A program made the translations under genes and the position numbers. Below, piece by piece: positions 42,701 through 53,935 of a DNA stretch of 64,000 nt; position 1 is the stretch's first letter; the number at the start of each line of letters is the position of its first letter. The stretch is from Strongylocentrotus purpuratus (lineage: Eukaryota > Echinodermata > Echinoidea > Camarodonta > Strongylocentrotidae): the NCBI RefSeq assembly GCF_000002235.5, contig NW_022145599.1:7987897-8051896 (forward strand), written 5' to 3'. The notes under the pieces were generated by a model. The model did no database searches, was not told where the DNA came from, and saw nothing but the letters and a program-made list of their open reading frames with translations.

Positions 42701-43155
42701 GAATTTTCCCAACAGTTTTTCCATGAAAATAAGACACAAAACAGGCTTTTAAAAATCTTTCACCACTTAAATATGATTTAAATTCACCCAAAATGTAATT
42801 AAATTGTAACGATATAGTTGGGAGAATTAAAAAATTGATCAGATCAGTTTTCCCCAATTTTTATAATTAATAATGGTCTGTTTTCACTCAAACTTTCAGA
42901 TTGTCTTTAATTGTACATCTAGCATTGAAGTCACTACCTTAGCACTATTTTCTCTCATCTGAACAATGTTACCAAGTTCTTTTAAGAACATGGTTCTATA
43001 ATGTCTATCATCGTACTTTTTCAGTATTTTTAACGAGATGAGACTGGAATAAGGCCCAGGAGTTCAGATTTGCACAAGGTTGACTAGGTTGAATAGATCT
43101 TTATTCTACTCAGACTTTACAGCAAGAGACATCACTAAGGTTTGTGGGTATTATA
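39750..43155. repeat. long repeat unit, copy 1 (most complete)
   Basis: Contains, in order: a GGAATAGGAGC block (about 39990), GAAATACAGTGTTGATCCAA (40415), a GACCTCTGTGACC-type block (40620-40900), GATTGCGCATG..GGGATCGAACCC (41120-41165), GTCTATGGCTTCATACCCTG (41300), TTGCAAGGGCTTTGGGAAGA (41525), a GCGGGCGAGAAAAAATTCTA block (42068), GAGAAGAGGTGAGTCTC (42425) and AACGAGATGAGACTGG (43032). The same blocks in the same order recur in partial copies downstream. No conserved open frame. Confidence 0.7.
40040..40200 (-). mobile_element. possible LINE/SINE 3' end with heptamer tail
   Basis: A CAAGTTT heptamer is repeated (40048-40068); on the minus strand it would follow AAAGATAAATAAAACTTGAA, an arrangement like the heptamer tail at 31996. 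No coding part is visible. Confidence 0.4.
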
Positions 43156-43159
43156 CCTG

Positions 43160-43837
43160 TCATATTGAGAAGAAATACAGCGTTGATCCAAGAAACTAAC
43201 GAGACATATACGATTGCGTCGCCTATAACATGCCTCCGCATTTAATTCAGTGAAGGAAATGGATAGAATTATTTGTGACATATCAAGATGAAAACAAAAG
43301 GCCAATATTTTCATGATTATCTTATGTTAATATTACAATGTAACTACGTTGCTGATGTATTGATTATAGAATTTGTTTATCATCATGATTAATGTTGTAA
43401 TTCAGTTTTGGAAAAAGATCATGAAGAAATAAATAAGCAAATGAATAATCAATAAAATAGAAAAATCAATAAAAACGGACGACTATAATATTAAAGTAAT
43501 ACTGTCGCGTTTAGATATTGCGGGAGCAAGGCTATATAAAAACCTTTAATTTCTGAAATTGACCTTTGTGACCTTTGACCTATGACTTATCTAATGAAAC
43601 CGTCTTCCTATATGGTGATATACACCATCACCAAGATTGAGGCTAATACCATTTCGCGATGATAAAACCTGTAATATCATACATTGACCTCCGACCTTCG
43701 ACCATTGACCTGCTTACCTAAAAAGCAGTAATCAGATTGTCTTCCAATGATGGTTCATATCCTATAGGTTCGAACCCTACATCTCTATGAATCATGAGAT
43801 ATCGCAATCGCAAGGCTAAAAATTGACCTCTGTGACC
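43160..43837. repeat. long repeat unit, copy 2, left part
   Basis: Starts GAAATACAGCGTTGATCCAA and carries the GACCTTTGTGACC block. It is interrupted at 43838 by the LINE and resumes at about 47650. Confidence 0.65.
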
Positions 43838-44221
43838 TTTAATAATAATAATAATAATACATATGATTTATAAGGCGCCAAATCCACTTGACAGTCAAAT
43901 GCTCAAGGCGCAGCTTGTGCAAAAGATGAAATACATACATGATACATTTATACAAAGTGCGATAGGAAAGGTACAGACATGAAAGGTAATGGTAATCAAT
44001 TATAAGCTAAATTAAACAGATATTTCTTAAGATTGTTTTTTAACACCTCAGCAGAACTGCTATTCTTAACCCATTGAGGGAGAGTATTCCATAACGAAGG
44101 CCCAGCATGAGCGAAGGTTCGTTCCCCCCACTTTGTTTTAACCCTAGGAGTAACAATTAGTAAGCCAGAGTTTTGAGAACGTAGCTGTCTAGAAGGAAAG
44201 TAATGCTTAATCAAGCCGATG

Positions 44222-46070
44222 TTATACTGCGGAGCAGAGCCATGACTGTATACAGTGAAATAATAGCAAAATAATCTTGAAAACAACACGTTTTTCTACG
44301 GGCAACCAATGGAGTGATTTGAGGACTGGTGTGATGTGACTGTACTTGTTGGACAGGGTCACGACACGAGCAGCAGCATTCTGTAATCTTTGTAATTTTG
44401 CGAGTAGGTTGTGAGGCGAACTAAACAAAAGGCCATTACCAAAATCCAAGCGAGAAGAAATCAAAGCATGAGTAATTTTCTCGGTGGCACCACGGTTAAG
44501 ATATTTACGAATAAAACCCAAATTGCGTAACTGATAACGTACTGATTTTGAGACATATTGAATTTGAGTAGACATTTTCATGTTTGAGTCGAGAAACACA
44601 CCAAGGTTGCGACATACATTAGATAGGGTAATTTCATGTCCAGCAAGAGTAATTGAAGTGATGGAAGAAATCTTCTCTAACTGAGTCTCAGAACCATACA
44701 TTATAAATTCGCATTTGGCGAGATTTAATTTCAGTGAATGTGAGTTTAACCAATTATGAACATCTTGTACACAAGTCTCAATGTTATGGATAGCGCTGGC
44801 TGCATTGCTCTGATTGGGTTTGAAAGAAGTATTTGAATATCATCAGCATAAACATGATAAGAGAGAGAATGGCGATGAAAAATACTCTTCAAACCCGTTA
44901 AATATAACGAAAAAAGCGTGGGCCCGCCCACAGAGCCTTGTGGTACTCCGCATGTAAGTGGTACAAAATCTGAAAGGTAGCCGTTTATCAAGACAGCTTG
45001 AGAATGGCATGACAGGTATGATTTAAACCATTCCAGGGCTTGACCTTTAATACCGAGTGACATGAGGGTATTCACCAGAACAGTGTGGTTAACAGTGTCA
45101 AAGGCGGAAGACAAATCAAGGAGTACCATAGCAGTTACTTTTCCGCCATCCATCTCCTGGAGTATAAAGTTGGACATTAACAAGGAGGGTTTCTACACTG
45201 TGGTGGGGACGGTATGCAGATTGAAATGGGTCAAGGAGGTCATTATCGAGACAGTAATCATTTAATCTAGAGAACACCACCCTCTCAAGTATTTTAAATA
45301 AAAACGGGAGATTAGAAACTGGACGGTAATTACTTAGTAATTCAGAATCAAGATTGGGTTTCTTCAGTAAAGGAAGAATGTGTGCCGTTTTAAGAACAGA
45401 AGGTACGCATGCCTGAACAATACTTAAGTTGACAATCTGTGAGATAACAGATGCAAATGAAGAGGAGCAATCCTTAATGAGAACAGTATAGACAGGGTCT
45501 AGTTTACACGACTTAGCTGGCAATCTATGAAGCAGTAATTGTATCTCATCGGAGGTGGTAGGTTGAATCGATCGTCTCGAGGGATGCTGACGTGACAGGA
45601 TCAGGTGGAGTTAAGTCAGGAGTGAGACTGTCCTGGATCTTCTGAACCTTGGAGCGGAAGAACTGAATAAATCTTTGAGCCAGTTCTTTACTATCAGAAT
45701 GTCTTGGAAGTGGAGAGTTCTGTTTCCGATTCAAGAGACGATTGGCCGTAGAGAAGAGTTTCTTAGAGTCATGTCCACATTTATCGATTAGCCCGACAAA
45801 GTACGAACGTTTGGCTCGTTCGACGAGAGAGTTCGTGAAATCTCGTTGCGCACGGAACATCTCTTTGTCAATGTGAAGCTTGCCGTTAGATCGCCATCTC
45901 CGCTCAAGCTGCCTGTTTCTCAGCAGTATAATCTCGCCGTTGTACCAGGGATTGTCCTGACGGTCTCGAACCTTGCGGATCTTGGCAGGAGCATGAATAT
46001 CGAGGAGCGAAGAAAGAATGGTGTTGTAGCGACTAGTAGCTGTGTTGACACTCTCTGACGTTAAGGGCAT
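44222..46070 (-). pseudogene. LINE reverse-transcriptase region
   Basis: Contains LSNYRPVSNLPFLFKILERV, TAMVLLDLSSAFDTVNHTVL, LTCGVPQGSVGGPTLFSLYL and YHVYADDIQIL, then the RLQNAAARVV motif. The YADD active site is intact; the frame is broken near 45.56, 45.17 and 44.82 kb. Confidence 0.85.
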
Positions 46071-46111
46071 AATGTCGCTCTCAGCAACATCCTTCGCGAA
46101 GGCTATCCTGT

Positions 46112-46684
46112 TTATGTCTTTAATATTACGGGAAGCAAATGTTCTGTCGCTGCGTGCAGGCTTAGTGAAGCGAAGTACACAAGTGATAGCAGCATGATCT
46201 GATATGGAACGATACTTGGCTTCGAAATTGACAAATTGTCTGAATTGCGCACCAGAACGACGTCCAGAATGTGACCTTTGTCGTGAGTCGGAGATGTAAC
46301 CAATTGGGATAGGCCATGACTGTTAATAAGGTCCACAAACCTGAGTGTATGCTGGGATGAAGTGTTATCTAGATGGATGTTTAAATCTCCGGTGATCAAA
46401 AGTGGGTATGGTTTGCACAACCTCTCATCAAGAAGCGCAGAGAAGTCGATAAGAAACTGAGTGAAAGACTGGTATCCTGGTGGTCTGTATATGACTATAA
46501 TGTCAACCTGTGTAGAGCCGCCAGATACAGTTCCAGACATTGATTCAAATGTTTCGAATTTGCCTGTTGGACTAATATCGACGTGGAGACTGTCCCTGTA
46601 GAGAAAGCCGACCCCGCCGCCACGTTTAGCAGCTCTGGGATGGTGCTTGAACAGATAACCACGAGGGCAAAGATCAGCAATCAC
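46112..46684 (-). pseudogene. LINE APE-type endonuclease segment
   Basis: Motifs KRGGGVGFLYRDS, VIYRPPG, LLITGDLNIHLD and THDKGHILDVVL are those of APE-like LINE endonucleases. The SDHA-type motif lies in another frame after a shift near 46.21 kb. Confidence 0.85.
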
Positions 46685-46798
46685 TGCATCGTCTGATGCA
46701 GTTAGCCAAGTTTCGCAAACACAGTCATGTAAAATCTAAACTATGGTCAATAATAAATTCCTCTAATAAGGTAGATTTATTACGAACAGAACGGCAAT

Positions 46799-47326
46799 TC
46801 AACATACCAAGTTAGTATTAAAAGGATTACGGCCCCCCTTCATACCTCGATGTGTCTTCCGCCCTATGTCATGTCTGTTAATACCTAAAGACATAATCAT
46901 ATTACATAATTCCTCATTCTGTTCACGCCACAGTAGCGAGCATGAACGCGAATTAAAAGAGTGAAGTGTTTTACTGTCATACTTGTATGATATAGAATAC
47001 CTTGTACTGTTATCGTTATCCGAGGAGGCCGAGTTATGTGTGACAGGGCCTGGGTTCGGATTCACATCGCCAGATAACAATATCAAAATCTGAAAAGTGG
47101 ATACACTGTTAGCGTATAACTGTACTGGAGCACAAAAATGTTTTCCCTTCAATTTCAACTTCAACGAATATACATCAGGTCTAGCTTCTAAATACATGTA
47201 GGGAACATTTTGTACATGTGGATCAGAAACCAGATCAGAAGCATGACACCATTGTTGCATTACATGACACTTACAGTACAACATGACCACACAGCACACA
47301 AAAGCTACTGAAGTGGTGAGATTCAT
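46799..47326 (-). pseudogene. LINE N-terminal segment with 2A-like peptide
   Basis: 175 codons. After a hydrophobic start (MNLTTSVAFVCCVVMLYCKC), residues 79-94 read QILILLSGDVNPNPGP. The last eight fit the 2A pattern D-V/I-E-x-N-P-G-P except for N in place of E. Known family feature: sea urchin CR1-like elements carry 2A-like sequences here, giving ribosome skipping before the final proline. A frame break ends the frame just before the endonuclease (LNCRSVRNKS). Confidence 0.75.
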
Positions 47327-47649
47327 TGTAATAGTACAGGTCTATTCAAAGCAAACAAAGAAAGAAAGTCAGCACAGACTTTACGCATGAGTGAACAAAC
47401 CAACTACACTATGACATGTGTATAACATGGCTTCTACTGTGTACTGTATGTGTGAGTACAACCTCAAGCAATCTCGAAAACTTCACAGAATAAGTACATC
47501 AAAAATACTGACCTAAATGCTTCCAAATTTGACTAGTAATATCCAGGATATAAGTATAATGAAATATCAAAAATAGAAATGGAGATGACAAATGAAAACA
47601 ACAAAATCAGTGATAAATCAGAGAGCAGTGCAGTGTGGGCGGGCTCACC

Positions 47650-48300
47650 AAGTTTGAGCCTCATATTTCTTGAGATATCGCGATAAAAAGGCTTATCTAG
47701 ACCTTCAAAAAATAACTTCTGTGACTTTTGTACTTTGACCTTTTAACCCCATACAATAAGTTCGTTTTGGGATAACAAGGTACCTGGATTTTCATTAGCT
47801 GACCTCTGTGACCTTTAACGAGAAGACGGAAGTACAGATGGACAATCCGAAAATATAACATTTCCGAAACCATCTTCGGTGGGCGGAGTTATACAAAAAG
47901 AACATCGGATTGCGCATGTGGATGCTGGCACTGTTTGGCGGGATCGAACCCTCACGCTCTCAGTGGCGTGAGTGAAAAACCATACAATACAAATTGGGTT
48001 AAAACATCTAAGTCTTACACGAAGTATCCACATTACTTAGCCGACAACTCTTGATGTTCATACGGTTTATATACCTTCGACGGAGAACTATATTACTAGT
48101 AGTCTATGTATTCATACCCTGTTGTTTACAGGGCATACTTTATTAATGAATAAAATCTCTGATGGGCAAAAAGCGGGTAGACGTAATAGCCATTTCGGCG
48201 CATTTTGGTTAAAAAAAAACTTGCAAGGGCTTTGTAGACCGCCGGGTGAGCCCCAAAATTCGTCAGTTTCGTGACCTCGGCTCGGCATCTACTTTCTTAA
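47650..48300. repeat. long repeat unit, copy 2, right part
   Basis: Resumes after the LINE with GAGATATCGCGATAAAAAGG, then GCGCATGTGGATGCTGG (47914), GGGATCGAACCCTCACG (47940), TTCATACCCTGTTGTTTACA (48109) and TTGCAAGGGCTTTG (48221). Confidence 0.65.
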
Positions 48301-48543
48301 TAGTGGATATTATTAAAGAATATATTTTAATATTATAGTCACAACTCGTCAATCGAAAAAAATGCAAATAAACTAAGCTCAAAAAATGGAAAAAAGGTGC
48401 CTAAAATCTTTCTTTTTTTTCACGGAGGTTGTCCAATCACTGTGCATGTATCAAGTAAAGGTTACAGCGCTTCAAGCTTTTTAGCCAATCACAGGCAGTG
48501 TTGTGCACGTACCACTGGCGCGCGCTATTTCGAGCTTCAGGTG

Positions 48544-48869
48544 TAGTAATCTGTCGTCAACAACTGAATGTTTCAGAGGAAAACACAGGTTTTTGCTGTA
48601 TGCATACAATTTTGACTCACAAGAAGGTGATATCTTTCAGTGGGAAGAGTTACAGAAAATTCAAGGAGTGTGCAGATCTTTGGAAGGACGTCAGTTTTGG
48701 GTTTGAACTAGAAAACAAAATTGCTGCGATTGCGGTCAACTTCGACTTCGACTCGTTCGAGCTGCAGATCAAGACAGAGCACTACTCGCCCGGCGCCTCG
48801 GGCGGCCGCGGAGGAGTGTACCAGGGAGGCCGTGTTCGAACTGCAACAAGTTCAACAAAAAAGAGGTAG
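48544..48869 (+). CDS. possible exon of an unrecognised gene or pseudogene
   Basis: An open frame reads CMHTILTHKKVISFSGKSYR, KFKECADLWKDV, then FELQIKTEHYSP. The segment is less AT-rich than its flanks and is followed by a donor-like AAAAGAG/GTAGGC. A second candidate exon at 50078 carries GYHAGCYRHF. W/CxC-type spacing and GYHxxCYxxF recall multi-copy invertebrate proteins of unknown function, which is inference only. The downstream part may have slipped frame. Confidence 0.4.
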
Positions 48870-48942
48870 GCCTAGATCTATGTCATTCCGAAGAAATGAT
48901 TGTATTAATTATTTCAGCATGTTCAGAATAACTCTGATCCTA

Positions 48943-48984
48943 TTTTTCTTCTTCTTCTTCTTCTTCTTCTTCTTCTTCTTCTTC
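48943..48984. repeat. (CTT)n microsatellite
   Basis: Fourteen CTT repeats. Confidence 0.95.
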
Positions 48985-49029
48985 GAGATAATCTGCCTCC
49001 TTCAAATAATACTGAAGTGAAGATTCTTG

Positions 49030-49222
49030 CACTTATTACACCGGGGTTTAGTCTTGGTCTTATACGAATAGTGCAATGGGTTCTTAGCGTGCCTCCATTT
49101 AATGTCCTATCGGAGGGACGGAGTGTTTTCCACTTGACATAACCTGCGTCTAAAAAGGGAAGGGGCACGTTAACACACAACGCAGGCCTCAGGTCATCCA
49201 CCTGGGTGGGAGTCGAACCCGG
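49030..49222 (-). mobile_element. SINE with box B and the shared central domain
   Basis: On the minus strand a B box GGTTCGACTCC (49219-49209) is followed by the domain GATAGGACATTAAATGGAGG (about 49111-49092), the same block as at 5115 and 56378. A clear A box was not found. A (CTACTT)n run flanks the head. Confidence 0.65.
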
Positions 49223-49231
49223 GATCTTTGT

Positions 49232-49264
49232 CTACTTCTACTTCTACTACTTCTACTTCTAGAT
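49232..49264. repeat. (CTACTT)n microsatellite
   Basis: Five to six imperfect repeats. Confidence 0.85.
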
Positions 49265-50077
49265 GTCATATGACTATTTCCCGGCCCTAAACGTTACAAC
49301 TGGAATCAAGAAAAAAGAGAATCTAGATTAGAATATCTACCGGGTAATTTCTACTTTCTAAAAAAAAGGCTATGCTCTCGAAATTGAGGCCTAGCTGACT
49401 TGATCAAAGTGGTTGATCAAGTCAAATTGGATACTGGACAGGCTTGATTCTACATGTATACTACATTAGTACAGATCAGGTCTTCATAATTAATGTGGGT
49501 ATTTATTGTCCACATATTGATTACGGTATCGTCTGAGAACAGCGTACTGGTGGGTTTTTTTGGGGGGGGGGGGGGGGTGAGGGGCCACTGTCCCCCTAAA
49601 TTTCCACAATCAAGGTGGTTTTTTTGTTTTTTGTTGTATGTTTGAAAAATTCTGCATGGTGAGGCCCACAGTCCCCGTCAATATTTGACACATTTATATT
49701 AATACGCCACTTGTGTTGGAGAATGAGCCTTGCCCTTGCCCTGGTGATCTTTTTTATTCATGATGAAAAATGTATTACAGTAACGTATGCCCTCCATGCT
49801 CTACACACAAAAAAACATTTCATAAAAATATGAGACACCTCCTTACGTTTTCTAATAAGCAGTTCTGAATAATTTCCACTGCTAGTGTCACTGATGTCCA
49901 GTCCGTTCGCTTCCAGTTAGAGACAGTAACCAGTCAGCACAGATATTTTTTTAAATTTGTATTTTGATGATAGTTATATGCTAGATTCGACTCATACTGT
50001 AGGTTTTGTAGTGATGAATACTTCTTTTTTAATAAATGATATTAAATGATCCTTGCTTTTATTTATTTTCAATAAAG

Positions 50078-50143
50078 GTATGTCCAACCAGGATACCATG
50101 CGGGCTGCTACAGGCACTTCTGCAACATTACAACAAACAAGTG
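50078..50143 (+). CDS. possible second exon (GYHAGCYRHF) of the unrecognised gene
   Basis: After an acceptor-like TTTTCAATAAAG, one frame reads YVQPGYHAGCYRHFCNITTN then K and a stop. The His/Cys spacing suggests part of a zinc-binding or cysteine-rich domain. All three frames are open for much of this stretch, so the call is weak. Confidence 0.3.
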
Positions 50144-50199
50144 AGCACAGATGAGATCAAGGCAAAGAAGGAACAATATTTAAATCATTGTATGTCACA

Positions 50200-50337
50200 T
50201 TACTTGTAAATGTAAAGTTTTTTTTAGGAAATTCAATGTAAAGACCTTTCTTGTGATGCTCTTTTTTGCCAATTTCCGCCAGATTTGATAAAGCAGATAA
50301 CTTGTATCAAATGGTATTTGGACAAATGTATGAAATT
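50200..50337. repeat. duplicated segment copy A, left part
   Basis: Matches 55543-55677 (copy B). It is interrupted after the ATT at 50335-50337 by the DIRS element and resumes at 55339. Confidence 0.8.
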
Positions 50338-50603
50338 ATACTACGTAATACCAATTTCGGGATTACGTTAAATGAGACCCCGTTAGTGCGCATGCGCTAA
50401 TCAGCAATTCGTTAGTCGCGTGTTATTTGAGCGAAAGGACACCTTTCTGGCTCAAGAAATCAGATATTATTATCCACGCAATCCCCGAATTTCAAAGGTA
50501 AAAAACGTTATTAGTTTCACCCTTGACATTTACTGATAACTTTGAGACGCTTATTTTTATAAATCACGCCCTTCTGAAGTGATATTTTATCGATAGAATT
50601 ATA

Positions 50604-51932
50604 ATGTCTCAAATGGATAGCAGCACTGCTGCGTTTCCTCCGTCCGCGCCTTCACCCCAGGCACCGCCTGGTAGCGCAGGAGCCACGGGCTCCGACGGAA
50701 AGAAAAAATTACCCAACTCCAGTGGCAAAGTCACGGCTGGCAAAGTCAGCAAGAGTGGGCCGGGGAAAGCTAAAAGTAAAACAAAGTCGGACTCGGAGCC
50801 AAAGGCAATGAGCGAGAAAAATCAGGAAGTGGAATCAACGGTTCCATTTTCTACTTTTAATAACAGACTTGATAAAATGGAAGCGCTTCTTGCGCGAGTG
50901 GTTGAGGCGTTGCCCGCTGCTAATGCTACGGCTGTCACCGGCAGCTCACACCCGTCTTCGTCTCGCGGCCCCACCGGGGCTACCGGCGGGGAAGACTATG
51001 TGCAACGGCCTCCGTTCGACCACGGGAATGACATACCGCCCACCGGGCTCATGGATTTTTACGGTCTACCCGAGGATGCAACCGAAGCGGGCGCCGTCTC
51101 GGAGGAAGAGAATTTTGACTCAGACATGCCTCAACCTGATAACTTTGTCATTCCCTCGATCGCCGCAAAATTCGCAATGGCGTCGGATATCGGAGATCCT
51201 ATTGAGGAGGAGATAGCCCAATCTACTTCATATCTCATGACACACCAATTGGAGGGGAAAGTTCTTGATGAAGTTACCGCTAAATACCCAGCTCCAAGCA
51301 ATTGTCAGATTATAGAGGCACCAAAGGTGAACCCTGTGATATGGGACAATCTACCTCCGATGACAAAAAGCCGTGACTTGAAGTTACAGCGAGTTCAGAA
51401 ATCACTCACTCATGGCATCAATGCATTTGCCCGCTCCGTTTCTACGGGCGGTATAACTGATACACAGCAAGATGCTTTGGCGTTGATTTGTAACGCTAAC
51501 TTTGAACTGAACTGCCTACGAAAAGAGCTCATAAAACCTGACTTGAATGCAAGGTTTACGCATCTGTGCAAACCTACTCTGCCAGCCACTAGACTTTTGT
51601 TTGGTGATGATCTCGGAAAGCAGGTGAAGGATCTCAAAGATCAGCAACTGGCAGCGGCCGGTGTAATGAGGGACAAATTCAAAAACCGCTTTGCTTCGCA
51701 TCCCTATCGGGGACGTGGCTACAATGCACCGGGGCACCGCTGGGGCTCACAGAGCCAATCCCGCGGGTATAGCAGGCCAATGTCAGGATCGCAGGGTGGC
51801 CCTTTTTTAGGGTACAGACAGAACAGGAGGGGCAGACAGCCTCCGTACACTCAGTCTCAGGCTCCGAACCAGCCTCAAATGCAAGCGCCAGGTGCCCAGA
51901 GGGGTCCCATGGGCCAGCAGAGGAGGAAGTAG
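50604..51932 (+). CDS. DIRS Gag-like protein
   Basis: 442 codons. An acidic and Ser/Pro-rich N-terminal half, a central conserved-looking region, and a Gly/Arg/Gln-rich C-terminus (PYRGRGYNAPGHRWGSQSQS) as in nucleic-acid-binding Gag proteins. First frame of the DIRS element. Confidence 0.8.
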   Translation: MSQMDSSTAAFPPSAPSPQAPPGSAGATGSDGKKKLPNSSGKVTAGKVSKSGPGKAKSKTKSDSEPKAMSEKNQEVESTVPFSTFNNRLDKMEALLARVVEALPAANATAVTGSSHPSSSRGPTGATGGEDYVQRPPFDHGNDIPPTGLMDFYGLPEDATEAGAVSEEENFDSDMPQPDNFVIPSIAAKFAMASDIGDPIEEEIAQSTSYLMTHQLEGKVLDEVTAKYPAPSNCQIIEAPKVNPVIWDNLPPMTKSRDLKLQRVQKSLTHGINAFARSVSTGGITDTQQDALALICNANFELNCLRKELIKPDLNARFTHLCKPTLPATRLLFGDDLGKQVKDLKDQQLAAAGVMRDKFKNRFASHPYRGRGYNAPGHRWGSQSQSRGYSRPMSGSQGGPFLGYRQNRRGRQPPYTQSQAPNQPQMQAPGAQRGPMGQQRRK

Positions 51933-52006
51933 AACTCCCAAGACCAAGTCACGACAAGGTTAGTGATTCACAATCACACTTTGATCTCATTTTTAGCGAA
52001 AATGAT

Positions 52007-53935
52007 ATGACTAATGCTAGTACTAGTACTAGTAGTGTTCCCCCAGTGGGCGGTCGACTGAGGTATTTTAGGAAAAATTGGCAAGAGCTAACAACAGACC
52101 CTATTGTTATTAGGGCTGTCACGGGATACAAGATCGAGTTTGATGTAGAAAAAATTAAAGACTTGCCTGAATTAAAGGCTAAACGCTATAAACGGTGTGT
52201 CCAGGATGCTAAGCGCATTCAAGAAGAAATTACTAGCCTCCATCGTAAAAATGTTATTGAGCCCTGTGTACACGAAGAGGGTGAATTCATTTCTAATATT
52301 TTTACTACGCCTAAAAGAACTGGAGGTGTACGTCTAATCCTCGATCTTTCAGAATTGAATAAATGCATGATGTATAAGCATTTTAAGATGGATAATATCC
52401 ACACTGTGCTGGATCTTGTATCCCCTGACAATTTTCTAGCCTCTGTCGACCTCAGAGATGCATATTATACAGTACCGATCCACCAAGAGGATAGGAAATA
52501 CCTCAAATTCATTGTCAATGGTCAATGTTGGCAATTCAAAGCACTGCCCAATGGTCTCAGTACAGCACCAAGGCTATTCACAAAATTACTAAAGCCAGTT
52601 TTTTCTAAGCTCAGACAAGCTGGTCACATTGTGGTAGGATATTTGGATGACACAATCCTCATTGCAGAAAATGAGGAAAAGCTCAAAGCAGCTGTTAAGG
52701 CTACCACTGACATCCTTGCACAACTCGGGTTCATTATTCACCCTGAAAAATCGGTACTTACCCCCACCAAAGAGATAACGTTCCTTGGCTTTGTTCTGAA
52801 TACAAATACTATGCAAATTAGGCTTCCAGAAAGCAAGGCGCTTGAAGTCGAACGCCTCTGTCAAGAGCTTATTGACACTAAGGAGCCCTCAATAAGGCAT
52901 GTTGCCAGGGTTATTGGGAAGATCGTTTCAACTTTCCCAGCAGTCCAATATGGCCCTCTCTTCTATCGTACTTTAGAGAGAGACAAAATTGCAGCACTAA
53001 AAGCAAACAGAGGTCATTTCGATAGAAAAATGACACTTTCAAATGAAGCCAAGGGTGAGCTTCAATGGTGGGTCGAGCATGTAACGTCTTCATTTGCACC
53101 AATAAGAAGACCGAAACCAGACCTTGAGTTGCGCACGGACGCCAGTGGGGCTGGCTGGGGTGCTACTAACCTCCAATCATGCACAGGTGGTAGATGGAAT
53201 GAAAAAGAATTGCACAAAGCTAGGCATTATGGCATTAACTACCTTGAAACAGTTGCTGCGGGGTTTGGCGTTCAATCCTTCTGTGCTGATATGGAAAATG
53301 TGCATGTACTACTCCGTGTTGATAATGTAACCGCAGTATCATACATTAACAATATGGGGGGCTGCAAGTCCGCAGATTGCAATGAGGCAGCCAAACACAT
53401 TTGGGAATGGTGCATGAGTAGGAACATATGGCTATCAGCTGCCCATTTACCAGGGAAACTAAACACAGAGGCAGACCACATGTCTAGACACTTTAACCAC
53501 AAGACAGAGTGGATGCTAAATACAGATGCATTCAAAGAAATTGCTCAGCAATTTGGTTCCCCAGAAATAGACCTATTTGCATCAAGATTAAACAAGCAAG
53601 TTGACAGATACATCTCATGGCTGCCTGACCCTGGAGCTGAAACAGTTGATGCTTTCACAATCGACTGGAAACCATTAAGTTTCTACGCTTTCCCACCCTT
53701 CTGCCTCATCGCAAAATGCTTACAAAAGATTAAATGCGATGATGCAACAGGCCTACTAGTAATTCCAAACTGGCCTACCCAACCATGGTTCCCTCTTTTG
53801 AAGAGTATGATTATTGGGGAGCCAATGTTCATAGCAAGAAGGCCAAACTTACTAGCACAGCCTATTACAAATGAGCCACACCCGCTTAATAATCAGCTTG
53901 ATTTGCTTTGTTGCAGGTGCTGCGCCAGCCACTAG
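52007..53935 (+). CDS. DIRS reverse transcriptase-RNase H
   Basis: 642 codons. The reverse transcriptase shows GGVRLILDLSELNKCM and VGYLDDTILIAE; the RNase H shows LRTDASGAGWGA and, further on, LPGKLNTEADHMSR. A C-terminal region with IDLFASRLNKQ and VIPNWPTQPWFP is usual in DIRS elements. Its end overlaps the start of the recombinase frame. Confidence 0.92.
   Translation: MTNASTSTSSVPPVGGRLRYFRKNWQELTTDPIVIRAVTGYKIEFDVEKIKDLPELKAKRYKRCVQDAKRIQEEITSLHRKNVIEPCVHEEGEFISNIFTTPKRTGGVRLILDLSELNKCMMYKHFKMDNIHTVLDLVSPDNFLASVDLRDAYYTVPIHQEDRKYLKFIVNGQCWQFKALPNGLSTAPRLFTKLLKPVFSKLRQAGHIVVGYLDDTILIAENEEKLKAAVKATTDILAQLGFIIHPEKSVLTPTKEITFLGFVLNTNTMQIRLPESKALEVERLCQELIDTKEPSIRHVARVIGKIVSTFPAVQYGPLFYRTLERDKIAALKANRGHFDRKMTLSNEAKGELQWWVEHVTSSFAPIRRPKPDLELRTDASGAGWGATNLQSCTGGRWNEKELHKARHYGINYLETVAAGFGVQSFCADMENVHVLLRVDNVTAVSYINNMGGCKSADCNEAAKHIWEWCMSRNIWLSAAHLPGKLNTEADHMSRHFNHKTEWMLNTDAFKEIAQQFGSPEIDLFASRLNKQVDRYISWLPDPGAETVDAFTIDWKPLSFYAFPPFCLIAKCLQKIKCDDATGLLVIPNWPTQPWFPLLKSMIIGEPMFIARRPNLLAQPITNEPHPLNNQLDLLCCRCCASH

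Larger units (their letters stand above)
43838..47650 (-). mobile_element. CR1/L2-like LINE with a 2A-like motif, nearly full length
   Basis: Read on the minus strand: a 5' leader (47650-47327), a short ORF with GDVNPNPGP, an APE-type endonuclease (about 46800-46110), a reverse transcriptase with YADD (about 45560-44250), the C-terminal LPQWVKNSSSAEVLKNNLKK region, a 3' part with GGCGCCTTATAAATC, and an (ATT)n tail at 43841-43858. At least six or seven frame breaks (near 46.80, 46.73, 46.21, 45.56, 45.17, 44.82 and 44.25 kb) make it inactive. It is inserted into long repeat unit copy 2. Confidence 0.85.
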
